Origin: Sphingomonas kyeonggiensis
Lineage (GTDB): Bacteria; Pseudomonadota; Alphaproteobacteria; Sphingomonadales; Sphingomonadaceae
Reading direction: 5' to 3'
Assembly: GCF_014196745.1 (NCBI RefSeq)
Contig: NZ_JACIEH010000002.1
Location: 310,383-374,382, forward strand
DNA length: 64,000 nucleotides
Part shown: one piece after another, positions 42,357 to 51,192 of the stretch
How positions within the stretch are numbered: position 1 is the first letter of the stretch
Layout of the letters: each line of letters begins with the position of its first letter
Translations under genes and position numbers: made by a program
Notes under the pieces: generated by a model
Told to the model about the DNA's origin: nothing
Seen by the model: the letters and a program-made list of their open reading frames with translations, nothing else
Databases searched by the model: none

Positions 42357-43022
42357 ATGACGACGCTTTCCGGCGCCCCCGTGGCGCCCCTGCTCGCGCG
42401 CCTGTTCGCCGAGGTCGATGCCAACCCGCCGGCGCAGAGCCCGGCCTTTGCCGGCACCACCACCGAGCAGCATCGCGAGATGATGCGCAGCAAGACCCAG
42501 TATCGCGACTTCTACGCGAAGCTCGCCGATTTCGCCCTGCCGGTGACGCCCGAGGTGGGCGGCCTGCTCTACATGCTGGCGCGCGCGACGCGTGCCACCT
42601 CGATCGTCGAGTTCGGCACCTCGTTCGGCCTGTCGACGCTCCACCTCGCGGCGGCGCTGCGCGACAATGGCGGCGGCCGGCTGATCACCAGCGAGTTCGA
42701 GCCGAAGAAGCTGGCCCGCGCCAAGGCGAACCTGATCGAAGGCGGCCTGGCCGACCTCGTCGAGTTCCGCGAAGGCGATGCACTGGAGACGCTGGCGGTC
42801 GATCTGCCCGAGACGATCGATCTGGTGCTGCTCGACGGTGCCAAGGCGCTCTATTCGGACATTCTCGACCGGCTCGAGAGCCGCCTGCGCCCGGGCACGA
42901 TCCTGATCGCCGACAATGCCGATTACTGCCCGGAATATCTGGAGCGGGTCGGCTCGGTGGCGAACGGCTACATGTCGATGCCGTTCAGCGACGAAGTCGA
43001 GCTGTCGATCCGACTGGTTTGA
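42357..43022 (+). CDS. class I SAM-dependent O-methyltransferase
   Basis: A 221-residue methyltransferase related to the catechol/caffeoyl-CoA O-methyltransferase group. AdoMet binding is shown by SIVEFGTSFGLSTLHLA, with SEFEPKKLARAKANL as the acidic second strand and IDLVLLDGAKALYSDIL for the metal site. GGAG lies nine bases before ATG 42357; an ATG at 42342 is an alternative. Likely substrate is a phenolic or similar small compound, controlled by the divergent TetR regulator. Confidence 0.82.
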   Translation: MTTLSGAPVAPLLARLFAEVDANPPAQSPAFAGTTTEQHREMMRSKTQYRDFYAKLADFALPVTPEVGGLLYMLARATRATSIVEFGTSFGLSTLHLAAALRDNGGGRLITSEFEPKKLARAKANLIEGGLADLVEFREGDALETLAVDLPETIDLVLLDGAKALYSDILDRLESRLRPGTILIADNADYCPEYLERVGSVANGYMSMPFSDEVELSIRLV

Positions 43023-43025
43023 AAA

Positions 43026-43183
43026 TCCTCCCTCGCGCAGCGGGGGAGGGGGACCGCGCCCGCAGGGCGTGGTGGAGGGGGCATATCCGCGCGCGACGTC
43101 TCAGTTGGTGAGGGGTGAGCCCCCTCCACCACGCGACTGCGTCGCGCGGTCCCCCTCCCCCGGAGCTACGCTCCGAGGGAGGA
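43026..43183. repeat. long imperfect inverted repeat (intergenic element)
   Basis: CCTCCCTCG near 43026 and CGAGGGAGG near 43175-43183 are the ends of a long foldback. Further inside, GGGGGACCGCGC faces GCGCGGTCCCCC, and GTGGTGGAGGGGG faces CCCCCTCCACCAC. Such 150-base palindromic units are common between genes of sphingomonads and caulobacters. It separates the convergent methyltransferase and MarR genes. Confidence 0.78.
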
Positions 43184-43191
43184 ATTAGGGT

Positions 43192-43677
43192 CTACCGCCC
43201 CAGCGCCGCCACCACCGCGCGTTCCTCGTCGGGCACCAGCCCTTCGAGCACCGCCCAGAACCCTCCCACCGCGCCCGGTCCGGCGCTGGAATAGGCGGCC
43301 GCCATCTTGCCGCGCAGCGCGTCGAACAGTTCGCCTTCCAGCTTGGCCCCGGCGGGAGTCAGGCGCAGCAGGCGCTGGCGGCGGTCCTTGTCGCCGGTGC
43401 GCGTCTCGACAAAGCCGCGCTCGGCCAGCTCGGTCAGCACCCGGCCCAGCGACTGCTTGGTGATCGAGAGGATCGCGAGCAGCTCGCTCACCGTCAGGTC
43501 CGGCTTGCGCGCGATGAAGTACAGCGCGCGGTGATGCGCGCGGCCCAGCCCCTGATCGGCAAGGCCCGCATCGATCGAGCGGGTCAGATGGGCGTACCCG
43601 AAATAGAGCAGCTCCACGCCGCGCCGGATCTCGGGCTCGCGCAGGAACAGCGGGGATGCAGGAATTGGGGCAGCCAT
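43192..43677 (-). CDS. MarR-family transcriptional regulator
   Basis: A 161-residue MarR protein: LGRAHHRALYFIARKPDLTV leads into SELLAILSITKQSLGRVLTE (recognition helices) and GFVETRTGDKDRRQRLLRLT (wing). The DxRxxxLxLT signature is complete. The start ATG 43677 lies 67 bases from the divergent ilvE start, so it may regulate the aminotransferase. The frame stays open upstream to 43854 as shadow of ilvE. Confidence 0.9.
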   Translation of the reverse strand: MAAPIPASPLFLREPEIRRGVELLYFGYAHLTRSIDAGLADQGLGRAHHRALYFIARKPDLTVSELLAILSITKQSLGRVLTELAERGFVETRTGDKDRRQRLLRLTPAGAKLEGELFDALRGKMAAAYSSAGPGAVGGFWAVLEGLVPDEERAVVAALGR

Positions 43678-43744
43678 GTTGACGCTTTCTGCCACCGCGC
43701 CTAACCCGCTGCAAGCCGCAGTAGGCAGAGTCGGGAAGAGCAAG

Positions 43745-44842
43745 ATGAACGACACCACGATCCTGGATTTCGAGTTCGAAGCGCACCCCAATCCGGTCGG
43801 CGACGCCGATCGTGCCGCGGTGCTTGCGAACCCCGGGTTCGGCAAGGTGTTCACCGATCACATGGCGGTGATCAAATATTCGGCCGAGAAGGGCTGGCAC
43901 GACGCCAAGATCCTGCCGCGCGGCCCGATCCAGGTCGATCCGGCAACCGCCGTGCTGCATTATGCGCAGGAGATCTTCGAAGGCCTCAAGGCCTATCGCA
44001 CGCCCGATGGCGACGTGACCCTGTTCCGCGCCGGCGAGAATGCCCGCCGTTTCCGCGAGTCCGCCGAGCGGATGGCGATGGTGCCGCTGCCGGACGAACT
44101 GTTCCTCGGCTCGATCCGCGAGCTGGTGAAGGTCGACCAGAAGTGGATCCCGGAGATCGAGGGCGGCTCGCTCTATCTGCGCCCCTTCATGTTCGCGAGC
44201 GAGGTGTTCCTGGGCGTGAAGCCGTCGAGCGAATATCTCTACATGGTCATCGCCTCGCCGGCGGGCGCCTATTTCAAGGGCGGTGCGCCGTCGGTGACGC
44301 TCTGGGTGTCGGAACATTACACGCGGGCGGCGCCGGGCGGCACCGGTGCGGCCAAGTGCGGCGGCAACTATGCCGCGAGCCTGATCGCGCAGAAGGAAGC
44401 GATCGGCGAGGGGTGCGACCAGGTGGTGTTCCTCGATGCGGTCGAGAACCGCTATGTCGAAGAGCTGGGCGGCATGAACGTGATGTTCGTGATGGACGAC
44501 GGCTCGATCGTCACCCCGCCGCTGGGCGGCACGATCCTGCCCGGCATCACGCGGGATTCGCTGCTGACGCTGGCGCGGGCGCAGGGGATCGAGGTGCGCG
44601 AGGAGCGCTATTCGATCGACCAGTGGAAGGCCGATGCCGAGAGCGGCAAGCTGCGCGAGGCGTTCGCCTGCGGCACCGCCGCGGTGCTGACGCCGATCGG
44701 CAAGGTGCGCGGGCGCGGCTATGAATTCGTGATCGGCAATGGCGGTCCGGGCCTCCTCACCGAGAAGCTCCGGGCCGAGCTCGGCGGCATCCAGCGCGGC
44801 ACGGCGGAAGATCCGCACGGCTGGGTTGAACGCATCGGCTGA
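43745..44842 (+). CDS. ilvE: branched-chain amino acid aminotransferase
   Basis: Pyridoxal-phosphate enzyme that interconverts branched-chain amino acids and their 2-oxo acids. The 365-residue length marks the longer (bacterial type II, mammalian-like) form. HYAQEIFEGLKAYRTPDGDV, GSLYLRPFMFASEVFLGV and GTGAAKCGGNYAASL with the PLP lysine Lys204 are visible; the glycine-rich GTAAVLTPIGKV follows. GGAAGAG precedes the ATG at 43745. Confidence 0.95.
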   Translation: MNDTTILDFEFEAHPNPVGDADRAAVLANPGFGKVFTDHMAVIKYSAEKGWHDAKILPRGPIQVDPATAVLHYAQEIFEGLKAYRTPDGDVTLFRAGENARRFRESAERMAMVPLPDELFLGSIRELVKVDQKWIPEIEGGSLYLRPFMFASEVFLGVKPSSEYLYMVIASPAGAYFKGGAPSVTLWVSEHYTRAAPGGTGAAKCGGNYAASLIAQKEAIGEGCDQVVFLDAVENRYVEELGGMNVMFVMDDGSIVTPPLGGTILPGITRDSLLTLARAQGIEVREERYSIDQWKADAESGKLREAFACGTAAVLTPIGKVRGRGYEFVIGNGGPGLLTEKLRAELGGIQRGTAEDPHGWVERIG

Positions 44843-44865
44843 GGCCCTATAAGCGCCCGCTCTGC

Positions 44866-44940
44866 TGGGGCGTAGCCAAGTGGTAAGGCAACGGTTTTTG
44901 GTACCGTGTACCGAAGGTTCGAATCCTTCCGCCCCAGCCA
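44866..44940 (+). tRNA. tRNA-Gln (anticodon TTG)
   Basis: Acceptor stem TGGGGCG/CGCCCCA, D-arm GCC..GGC, anticodon stem ACGGT/ACCGT with loop TTTTGGT (anticodon TTG), and T-arm GAAGG-TTCGAAT-CCTTC fold cleanly. Discriminator G and encoded CCA end at 44940. It follows ilvE by 23 bases. Confidence 0.96.
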
Positions 44941-45061
44941 ACCGAATCCTCATGTTTCGGTTATAAATACTTGAAAATTCTACATATATTCCGGGGTGGC
45001 GGCTGAGGTTCTTGGGGTTCGGCTGGCACCGGGCTCGCCTGCCGCCCGAAGCAAACGAGCT

Positions 45062-45691
45062 TCAGCCGTGCAGGTTGAGCAGCGAATCCATCAGCCCGTC
45101 CTCGGCACTGGAGCAGACGCCCAGGATCACCGCCTCGTCGCAATCCTCGCCGGTCACATAGCCGTGCCCCATGTTTGAATCGATGTAGATCGACTCGCCG
45201 GCCTTGAGCGTGACCGGATCGTAGAATTCGGTGTGCACGACGATGCTGCCGCTGACGACATAGATATATTCCTCGCCCGAATGGTGGACGAGGTCGCCGA
45301 ACTCCTCGACCGTCTTGGCGCGGACCTTGGTGATCACCGGGATCATGCGCTTCCGGCGCAGCTCGGTGCAGAGATAATAATAGTCGTAGTTCGCAGTGTT
45401 CACCCGCACCGCGCGATCGAGATCGCCGATGCTGCGCCGCGCCGTCACCTGGGTCTCGGGCGCCGAATCATTCTCGGCGAACAGCTCGGACATGCGGATG
45501 TTGAGCCGCTGGCTGAGCTGGAGCAGCTTGTCATAGGTCAGCGTCAGCCGGTCATGCTCGACCTTGGACAGGGTCGACACCGGGATGCCGCTCTTCAGGC
45601 TCATCTCCTTGAGCGTCCATCCATTCCTTGCGCGCAGCGCTTTCAGCAGTGTCCCCAGCGTCGGATGTTCGGCCTTCAGCTTCGTGGCCAT
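45062..45691 (-). CDS. XRE-family regulator with C-terminal cupin
   Basis: A 209-residue regulator: helix-turn-helix at about 12-66 (LGTLLKALRARNGWTLKEMS, GIPVSTLSKVEHDRLTL) and a cupin sensor at about 115-205 (HHSGEEYIYVVSGSIVVHTE, GESIYIDSNMGHGYV). Such proteins sense small metabolites, often amino acids or polyamines, in catabolic gene clusters. It is divergent from the serine-hydrolase gene, and an AGGA-N8-TCCT site lies 31 bases before its start. A related site precedes the TonB receptor gene, suggesting it controls the whole locus. Confidence 0.88.
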   Translation of the reverse strand: MATKLKAEHPTLGTLLKALRARNGWTLKEMSLKSGIPVSTLSKVEHDRLTLTYDKLLQLSQRLNIRMSELFAENDSAPETQVTARRSIGDLDRAVRVNTANYDYYYLCTELRRKRMIPVITKVRAKTVEEFGDLVHHSGEEYIYVVSGSIVVHTEFYDPVTLKAGESIYIDSNMGHGYVTGEDCDEAVILGVCSSAEDGLMDSLLNLHG

Positions 45692-45721
45692 GCGGCACCT
45701 CGGTTTGACATTTCTCTGAAT

Positions 45722-45745
45722 AGGATCATCATGTCCTAATCAGGC
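45722..45745. promoter_or_regulatory. operator site 1 of the D-amino-acid/peptide locus
   Basis: TAGGA and TCCTA (45721-45725 and 45734-45738) form an inverted repeat, followed by ATCAGGC. Of the 24 bases, 18 match the site at 48876-48899 before the TonB receptor gene. It lies between the divergent XRE-cupin and serine hydrolase genes. Confidence 0.65.
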
Positions 45746-45840
45746 GTATCAGTTTACATATCACAGCCTAGCCGCAGACACATACCGGCGCAATCGACAT
45801 GCCGGAGTCCTGGCCAGGGAAGAGGGAGGACGACGCGCTC

Positions 45841-47814
45841 ATGTGGAAAAATTCGCTAGGGGTGCTGGCAGCGGGGTTGCTCGGCATCGCCATTTCGGTG
45901 CCGGCCTTCACCCAGGCACCGGCACCGCTCACACCCGTAGCGCAGACCAATGCGTCCGCGCCGACGGCCCACCCCGCGGTCGCGCCCAATCTGACCAAGG
46001 TGGATGCGGACGCCTGGCTCGACGGTTTCATGCCCTATGCGCTGGCGCGGGGCGATGTCGCCGGCGCGGTGGTGGTGATCGTCAAGGACGGCCAGGTCGT
46101 GACGCAGCGTGGCTTCGGCTATGCCGATGTGGCGAAGCGCAAGCCGGTCGATCCGGCGACCACGCTGTTCCGACCGGGCTCGACCTCTAAGCTCTATACC
46201 TGGACCGCGGTGATGCAGCTGGTCGAGGCGGGCAAGCTGAACCTCGACGCCGATGTGAACCAGTATCTCGACTTCAAGATCCCGGCCTATCAGGGCAAGC
46301 CGATCACGCTGCGCAACATCATGACGCACACGGCCGGGTTCGAGGAGATCATCAAGGGGCTGCTGACCTTCGACAAGCCGGTCCCCAGCCTGGGCGACGT
46401 GCTCAAGCATCGCATCCCCGAGCGGATCTATGCGCCCGGCACCACCCCGGCCTATTCCAACTATGCCACCGCGCTGGCCGGCTATATCGTCGAGCGCGCA
46501 TCGGGGATGCGCTTCGACGACTATGTCGAGAAGAACATCTTCGGCCGGCTGGGCATGCAATATGCCAGCTTCCGCCAGCCGCTGCCCGCCAATCTCAAGC
46601 CGTTCATGTCGCAGGGGTACGAGCTCGGCTCGGGCCCGGCCAAGGGCTATGAGCTGATCGGCATGGCGCCGGCGGGCGCCTCGGCGATCAGCGGCGGCGA
46701 CATGGCCAAGTTCATGATCGCGCATCTCGCGAACGGCGGCCCGCTGCTCAAGCCGGAGACCGCGAAGCTGATGCACGGCCCCCAGGCCAGCGCGATCCCG
46801 GCGATCAACCAGATGGCGCTCGGCTTCTACGAGCAGCGGATCAACGGCCACCGCGCGATCGCGCATGGCGGCGACACGGTCTATTTCCACAGCGATCTGT
46901 GGATCTTCCCCGAGGACAATGTCGGGCTGTACATCTCGATGAACAGCAGCGGCAAGGACGGGGTGACCCGCGTGCTGCGCGGTTCGCTGTTCGACGCGTT
47001 CGCCGACCGCTATCTGCCAGCCGCAAGCAAGGCGCCGCCGGTCGAGCTGCCCACCGCCAAGGAGCATGCCAAGCTGCTCGTCGGCACCTGGACCAACAGC
47101 CGCCGGATCGATTCGAGCTTCGCCAAGATCATCGGCCTGATCGGTGATACGAAGGTGACGCTCGACGCCGAGGGGCGGCCGGTGATCCCGGCGCTGACCA
47201 GCCCGGGTGGCGCCCCGCGCAAGCTGATCGAAGTCGCGCCCTTCGTCTGGCAGGACGCCTATGGCCATGAGCGGCTCGCCGCGCAGGTGGTCGACGGCAA
47301 GGTCGTGCGCTGGAGCTTCGGCGAAGTCTCGCCCTTCATGATCTGGTACCGCACGCCCGCTGCGCTCGATTCGGCCTGGCTGCTGCCGGCGGTGCTGTTC
47401 GGGCTGGGCGTGGTGCTGCTCACTGCGCTGTCCTGGCCGGTCGGCTGGTTCGTCCGCCGCCGCTATGCCGCGCCGTTCAAGCTCGAAGGCGAGGCGAAGC
47501 GCACCTACCGCGTGCTGCGCGGCTTCGCCTGGCTGGTGCTGGCGGTGTTCGTCGGCTGGTTCGTGATCATCAGCGGGCTCGAGAATTTCGAGAGCCATGG
47601 CTCGACCGACTGGCTGATCCTGCTCGTCCAGTTCGTCGGCACGCTGGCATTCTTCGGGATGTTCGGCCTGTCGGTGTGGAACGCCTGGTTGACCTGGCGC
47701 GATAAGCGCGGCTGGTTCGCGCGGATCTGGAGCGTGCTGCTCGTGCTCGGCAGCTTCTTCATCCTGTGGATGGCGCTGGTCTACAAGCTGGTCTCGTTCG
47801 GGACCGAGTTCTGA
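45841..47814 (+). CDS. exported serine hydrolase (beta-lactamase fold) with C-terminal membrane domain
   Basis: A 657-residue protein. A signal sequence (about 1-24) is followed by a class C beta-lactamase/D-aminopeptidase domain: GSTSKLYTW (Ser114, Lys117), AYSNYATALAGYI (YxN) and HGGDTVYFHSD in the KTG position. Residues about 525-657 contain four transmembrane helices that anchor it in the inner membrane with the catalytic domain outside. In this locus it probably trims D-amino-acid peptides. The ATG 45841 begins the signal; an ATG at 45799 would add 14 residues. Ten bases separate it from dgcA. Confidence 0.85.
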   Translation: MWKNSLGVLAAGLLGIAISVPAFTQAPAPLTPVAQTNASAPTAHPAVAPNLTKVDADAWLDGFMPYALARGDVAGAVVVIVKDGQVVTQRGFGYADVAKRKPVDPATTLFRPGSTSKLYTWTAVMQLVEAGKLNLDADVNQYLDFKIPAYQGKPITLRNIMTHTAGFEEIIKGLLTFDKPVPSLGDVLKHRIPERIYAPGTTPAYSNYATALAGYIVERASGMRFDDYVEKNIFGRLGMQYASFRQPLPANLKPFMSQGYELGSGPAKGYELIGMAPAGASAISGGDMAKFMIAHLANGGPLLKPETAKLMHGPQASAIPAINQMALGFYEQRINGHRAIAHGGDTVYFHSDLWIFPEDNVGLYISMNSSGKDGVTRVLRGSLFDAFADRYLPAASKAPPVELPTAKEHAKLLVGTWTNSRRIDSSFAKIIGLIGDTKVTLDAEGRPVIPALTSPGGAPRKLIEVAPFVWQDAYGHERLAAQVVDGKVVRWSFGEVSPFMIWYRTPAALDSAWLLPAVLFGLGVVLLTALSWPVGWFVRRRYAAPFKLEGEAKRTYRVLRGFAWLVLAVFVGWFVIISGLENFESHGSTDWLILLVQFVGTLAFFGMFGLSVWNAWLTWRDKRGWFARIWSVLLVLGSFFILWMALVYKLVSFGTEF

Positions 47815-47824
47815 GGACGTGGTG

Positions 47825-48841
47825 ATGCGCCGCGTGCTCGACGTGACGGTGGAACGGCTGCCCTTCGCCAAGCCGTTCCGCATTTCCGGCCATGTCTTCA
47901 CCGAGTCTCCGGTGGTGGTCGTCAGCCTGTCTGACGGCCTCCACACGGGGCGCGGCGAGGCCAGCGGCGTCTATTATCTGGGCGACGACGAAGCGACGAT
48001 GACCGCCGCAGTGGAGAGCGTGCGCGAGGGGCTCGAACGCGGCATGACCCGCGCCGAACTCCAGCGGGTGCTGCCGGCGGGCGGCGCGCGCAACGCAGCG
48101 GACTGCGCGTTGTGGGAACTCGAAGCGAAGCGCGAGGGCGTGCCGGTGTGGAAGCTCGCCCGCCTGCCCGAGCCGCGCCCGCTGGTTACTACTTTCACCC
48201 TGGGCGCCGACGATCCGGCGGTGATGGCGGAAGGCGCGGGGGCTTATAGAGATGCGCGGGCGCTCAAGCTCAAGCTGACCGGTGAACTCGACATCGACAT
48301 CGCCCGGGTGCGCGCGGTGCGGGCGGCGCGGCCCGAATGCTGGATCGGCGTCGATGCCAATCAGGGCTTCAGGGCGGACGAGCTCGATCCGCTGATCGCG
48401 GTGCTGGTCGAATGCGGGATCGCGCTGCTCGAGCAGCCGCTGGCGCGCGGGCGGGAGGCGGATCTCGACGGGTTCAAGTCGCCGATCCCGATCGCGGCGG
48501 ACGAGAGTGCGCTGACGCTCGCCGATGTCGATGGACTCGTCGGGCGGTTCCAGACGGTCAACATCAAGCTCGACAAGTGCGGCGGGCTCACCGAGGCGAT
48601 CGCGATCGCCCGGCGGGCACGAACGCTCGGGCTCGACGTGATGGTCGGCAACATGGTTGGATCGAGCTGGGCGATGGCGCCGGCCTGGTTGCTCGGCCAG
48701 CTCTGCGACGTGGTCGATCTCGACGGGCCGACCTTCCTCGCTACCGACCGCGATCCCGGCATCGTCTATCGCGACGGCCATATCGATTGCCCCGCCGCCG
48801 TCTGGGGAAACATTGCGAAGGTCGCGCACGCGGCATCGTAA
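47825..48841 (+). CDS. dgcA: DgcA-like N-acetyl-glutamate racemase / dipeptide epimerase (enolase superfamily)
   Basis: A 338-residue member of the muconate-lactonising subgroup of the enolase superfamily. Metal ligands Asp177 (VDANQGF), Glu203 (LLEQPL) and Asp226 (AADESA) are present, with both catalytic lysines: Lys148/Lys150 (LKLK) and Lys248 (NIKLDK). Older annotation calls these L-Ala-D/L-Glu epimerases. The co-occurring DUF1611 gene instead points to DgcA, which racemises N-acetyl-D-glutamate to the L form. GAGGA precedes ATG 47825. Confidence 0.85.
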   Translation: MRRVLDVTVERLPFAKPFRISGHVFTESPVVVVSLSDGLHTGRGEASGVYYLGDDEATMTAAVESVREGLERGMTRAELQRVLPAGGARNAADCALWELEAKREGVPVWKLARLPEPRPLVTTFTLGADDPAVMAEGAGAYRDARALKLKLTGELDIDIARVRAVRAARPECWIGVDANQGFRADELDPLIAVLVECGIALLEQPLARGREADLDGFKSPIPIAADESALTLADVDGLVGRFQTVNIKLDKCGGLTEAIAIARRARTLGLDVMVGNMVGSSWAMAPAWLLGQLCDVVDLDGPTFLATDRDPGIVYRDGHIDCPAAVWGNIAKVAHAAS

Positions 48842-48875
48842 CATAATTGCAAATTAGGTTGACTCTTCTCCAATC

Positions 48876-48899
48876 AGGATAATAGCATCCTGATCAGGC
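48876..48899. promoter_or_regulatory. operator site 2 of the D-amino-acid/peptide locus
   Basis: ATCAGGAT (48873-48880) and ATCCTGAT (48887-48894) are perfect inverted repeats around AATAGC, about 95 bases upstream of the TonB receptor ATG. Within 48876-48899, 18 of 24 bases equal site 1, including AGGAT, TCCT and ATCAGGC. TTGACT at 48859-48864 just upstream may be a -35 element, so binding would block transcription. Confidence 0.65.
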
Positions 48900-48988
48900 A
48901 AATAGAGGGCCGGAAGCGCCAAAGTGCGCACGGCCGCCACCGCCCCGATACGGGCGGGTGACATCGAACTCCGAGGGGGAGACCGACG

Positions 48989-51181
48989 ATGACGCGCATG
49001 ACCAACCGGGCCAGTCTGTTGATTACCGTCGCGGCGGGGGCGCTGCTGCTGCCCCTCGCCGCCTTCGCGCAGGATGCGCAGCCGGCAACCGCCCAGGCGC
49101 CCGTCGCCGGGGACGACGAGATCGTCGTCACCGCGCAGAAGCGCGAAGAGCGGCTGCAGGACGTGCCGATCTCGATCAGCGTCGTCGGTGGCGAGCAGAT
49201 GCAGCAGAGCGGCGCCTCGCAGCTCGCCGACTATGCCGCGTATGTCCCCGGCTTCCAGGTCGACAATGCCGGCTCGCCGGGCCGTTCGACCCTGTCGCTG
49301 CGCGGCGTCGCCCCGATCGGGCCGAGCGCCACGGTTGGCATCTATCTCGACGACGCGCCGATCGGCTCCAGCGGCATCTACAACCGCGCCCAGACCTTCT
49401 CGCTCGACCTGCTGCCCTATGACGTGGAGCAGATCGAAGTGCTGCGCGGGCCCCAGGGCACGCTCTACGGCGCCAGCTCGATCGGCGGCCTGCTGAAATA
49501 CGTCACGGTGCAGCCGGACCTGAACAGATTCTCGGTCCGCGCCGGCGGCGAGCTGTTCACCATCGCCCATGGCAGCGATGCCGGCTGGGCGGCGAGCGGG
49601 CTGGTCAACCTGCCGATCGTCGCCGACAAGCTGGCGATCAGCGGCAGCTATGCGCGGCGCAAGACGCCGGGCTTCATCGACAATGTGCTGACCGGCGAGA
49701 AGGACGTGAACTCCGCCGTCCAGCAGGGCGCCCGCGTCGCGCTGCTGTGGAAGCCGGACAGCAAGTTCACGCTCAAGCTCAGCGGGCTGTGGCAGCGCAC
49801 CGAATCGGACAATTTCGGCATCCTCTACGAGACCCAGGGCAGCCCGGTGCCGCTGGCGCCCGGCGCCTCGTGGCTCAGCACCAACTCGCAGCTGCCCGAG
49901 CCCTTCCACAGCGACTTCAAGTTCGTCTCGGGCACGGCGAGCTATGACCTGGGCTTTGCCGAGCTGGCCTCGACCACCTCGTACAGCGAGCTGAAGATCC
50001 TCGAGACCAGCGACGCCTCGCGCGTCTATGGCGTGATCTGGGGCGGCCTCGCCAATTATCCGGCCAATTTGCGCCAGAAGAAATGGACCGAGGAGGTCCG
50101 CCTCACCTCGGCATCGAGCAACCGCTTCGAGTGGCAGCTCGGCTTCTTCTACACCGACGAGGACAACAACCACAGCCAGGTTGTCCGCGCGCTCGACGCC
50201 AGCGGCCAGCCGCTCGCGCCGTTCGATCCCTTCGCGATCGTCGGCCTGCCCAACACCTACAAGGAATATGCGGTCTTCGGGAACGCGACGGTCAAGTTCG
50301 GCGAGGTCTTCCACGTCACCGGCGGGCTGCGCTGGGCACGCAACGACCAGACGTTCACCCAGACCACGCAGATCCCGCTGCTCGGCCTGAACAGTGGCGG
50401 CGACGGCAAGTCGAGCGAGGAGATCGTCACCTGGAGTGTCAGCCCGCAGGTGAACATCAATCGCGACACGATGCTCTATGTCCGCGCCGCCAGCGGCTAT
50501 CGCCCGGGCGGCCCGAACATCGCGCTGCCCGGCTTCCCGGCCACGGTGACTTCGGAGAAGGTGACCAGCTACGAGGCCGGCATCAAGGCGCGCTTCCTCG
50601 ATCGCAAGGTGACGTTCAACGCTGCCGCCTTCCTGCTCGACTGGAACGACCTGCAGGTGGCGCAGGCATTCGCGAACGGCATCAACGGGCTGGTCAATGC
50701 CGGCACCGCGCGCAGCAAGGGTGTCGAGGCGCAGCTGCTGATCCAGCCGGTGCCCGGGTTCAGCGTCGGCGGCAATTTTGCGTACACCGACGCCAAGTGC
50801 ACCCAGACCACGCCGAACTGCACCGATGGCGACCAGCTGCCCAACGTGCCCAAGCTCGCCGCGGCGATGACCGCGGACTATGACTGGGCGCTCGGCGGAT
50901 CGACCCGGGCGCATGTCGGTGGCGCGGTACGCATCGTCGGCGACCGGATCTCGGCAGTGGCGAGCGATCCGCTCTCGGTGCCGGTCGATGGCTATGCGAC
51001 CTTCGACCTCAACGCCTCGCTGACCTTCGACAGCAAATGGACGTTGCGCGCCTATGCCCGCAACCTGACCGACAGCGAAGGGCGGATCACCACCAGCGTG
51101 GCCACCGTGAACCCCGGCTATCTTTCCACCGTCCCCGTCCAGCCGCGCACACTTGGCCTCGCGCTCGAGCTGGCATTCTGA
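48989..51181 (+). CDS. TonB-dependent outer-membrane receptor
   Basis: A 730-residue receptor. The signal peptide (about 1-29) is followed by the plug with the TonB box DDEIVVTAQKREERLQDVPI and LRGVAPIGPSATVGIYLDDA, then a 22-strand barrel ending in the terminal aromatic LALELAF. In this locus it most likely imports D-amino-acid-containing peptides or their derivatives across the outer membrane. It lies in the middle of the locus with its own operator site. Confidence 0.92.
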   Translation: MTRMTNRASLLITVAAGALLLPLAAFAQDAQPATAQAPVAGDDEIVVTAQKREERLQDVPISISVVGGEQMQQSGASQLADYAAYVPGFQVDNAGSPGRSTLSLRGVAPIGPSATVGIYLDDAPIGSSGIYNRAQTFSLDLLPYDVEQIEVLRGPQGTLYGASSIGGLLKYVTVQPDLNRFSVRAGGELFTIAHGSDAGWAASGLVNLPIVADKLAISGSYARRKTPGFIDNVLTGEKDVNSAVQQGARVALLWKPDSKFTLKLSGLWQRTESDNFGILYETQGSPVPLAPGASWLSTNSQLPEPFHSDFKFVSGTASYDLGFAELASTTSYSELKILETSDASRVYGVIWGGLANYPANLRQKKWTEEVRLTSASSNRFEWQLGFFYTDEDNNHSQVVRALDASGQPLAPFDPFAIVGLPNTYKEYAVFGNATVKFGEVFHVTGGLRWARNDQTFTQTTQIPLLGLNSGGDGKSSEEIVTWSVSPQVNINRDTMLYVRAASGYRPGGPNIALPGFPATVTSEKVTSYEAGIKARFLDRKVTFNAAAFLLDWNDLQVAQAFANGINGLVNAGTARSKGVEAQLLIQPVPGFSVGGNFAYTDAKCTQTTPNCTDGDQLPNVPKLAAAMTADYDWALGGSTRAHVGGAVRIVGDRISAVASDPLSVPVDGYATFDLNASLTFDSKWTLRAYARNLTDSEGRITTSVATVNPGYLSTVPVQPRTLGLALELAF

Positions 51182-51192
51182 TCGGAACGCCC

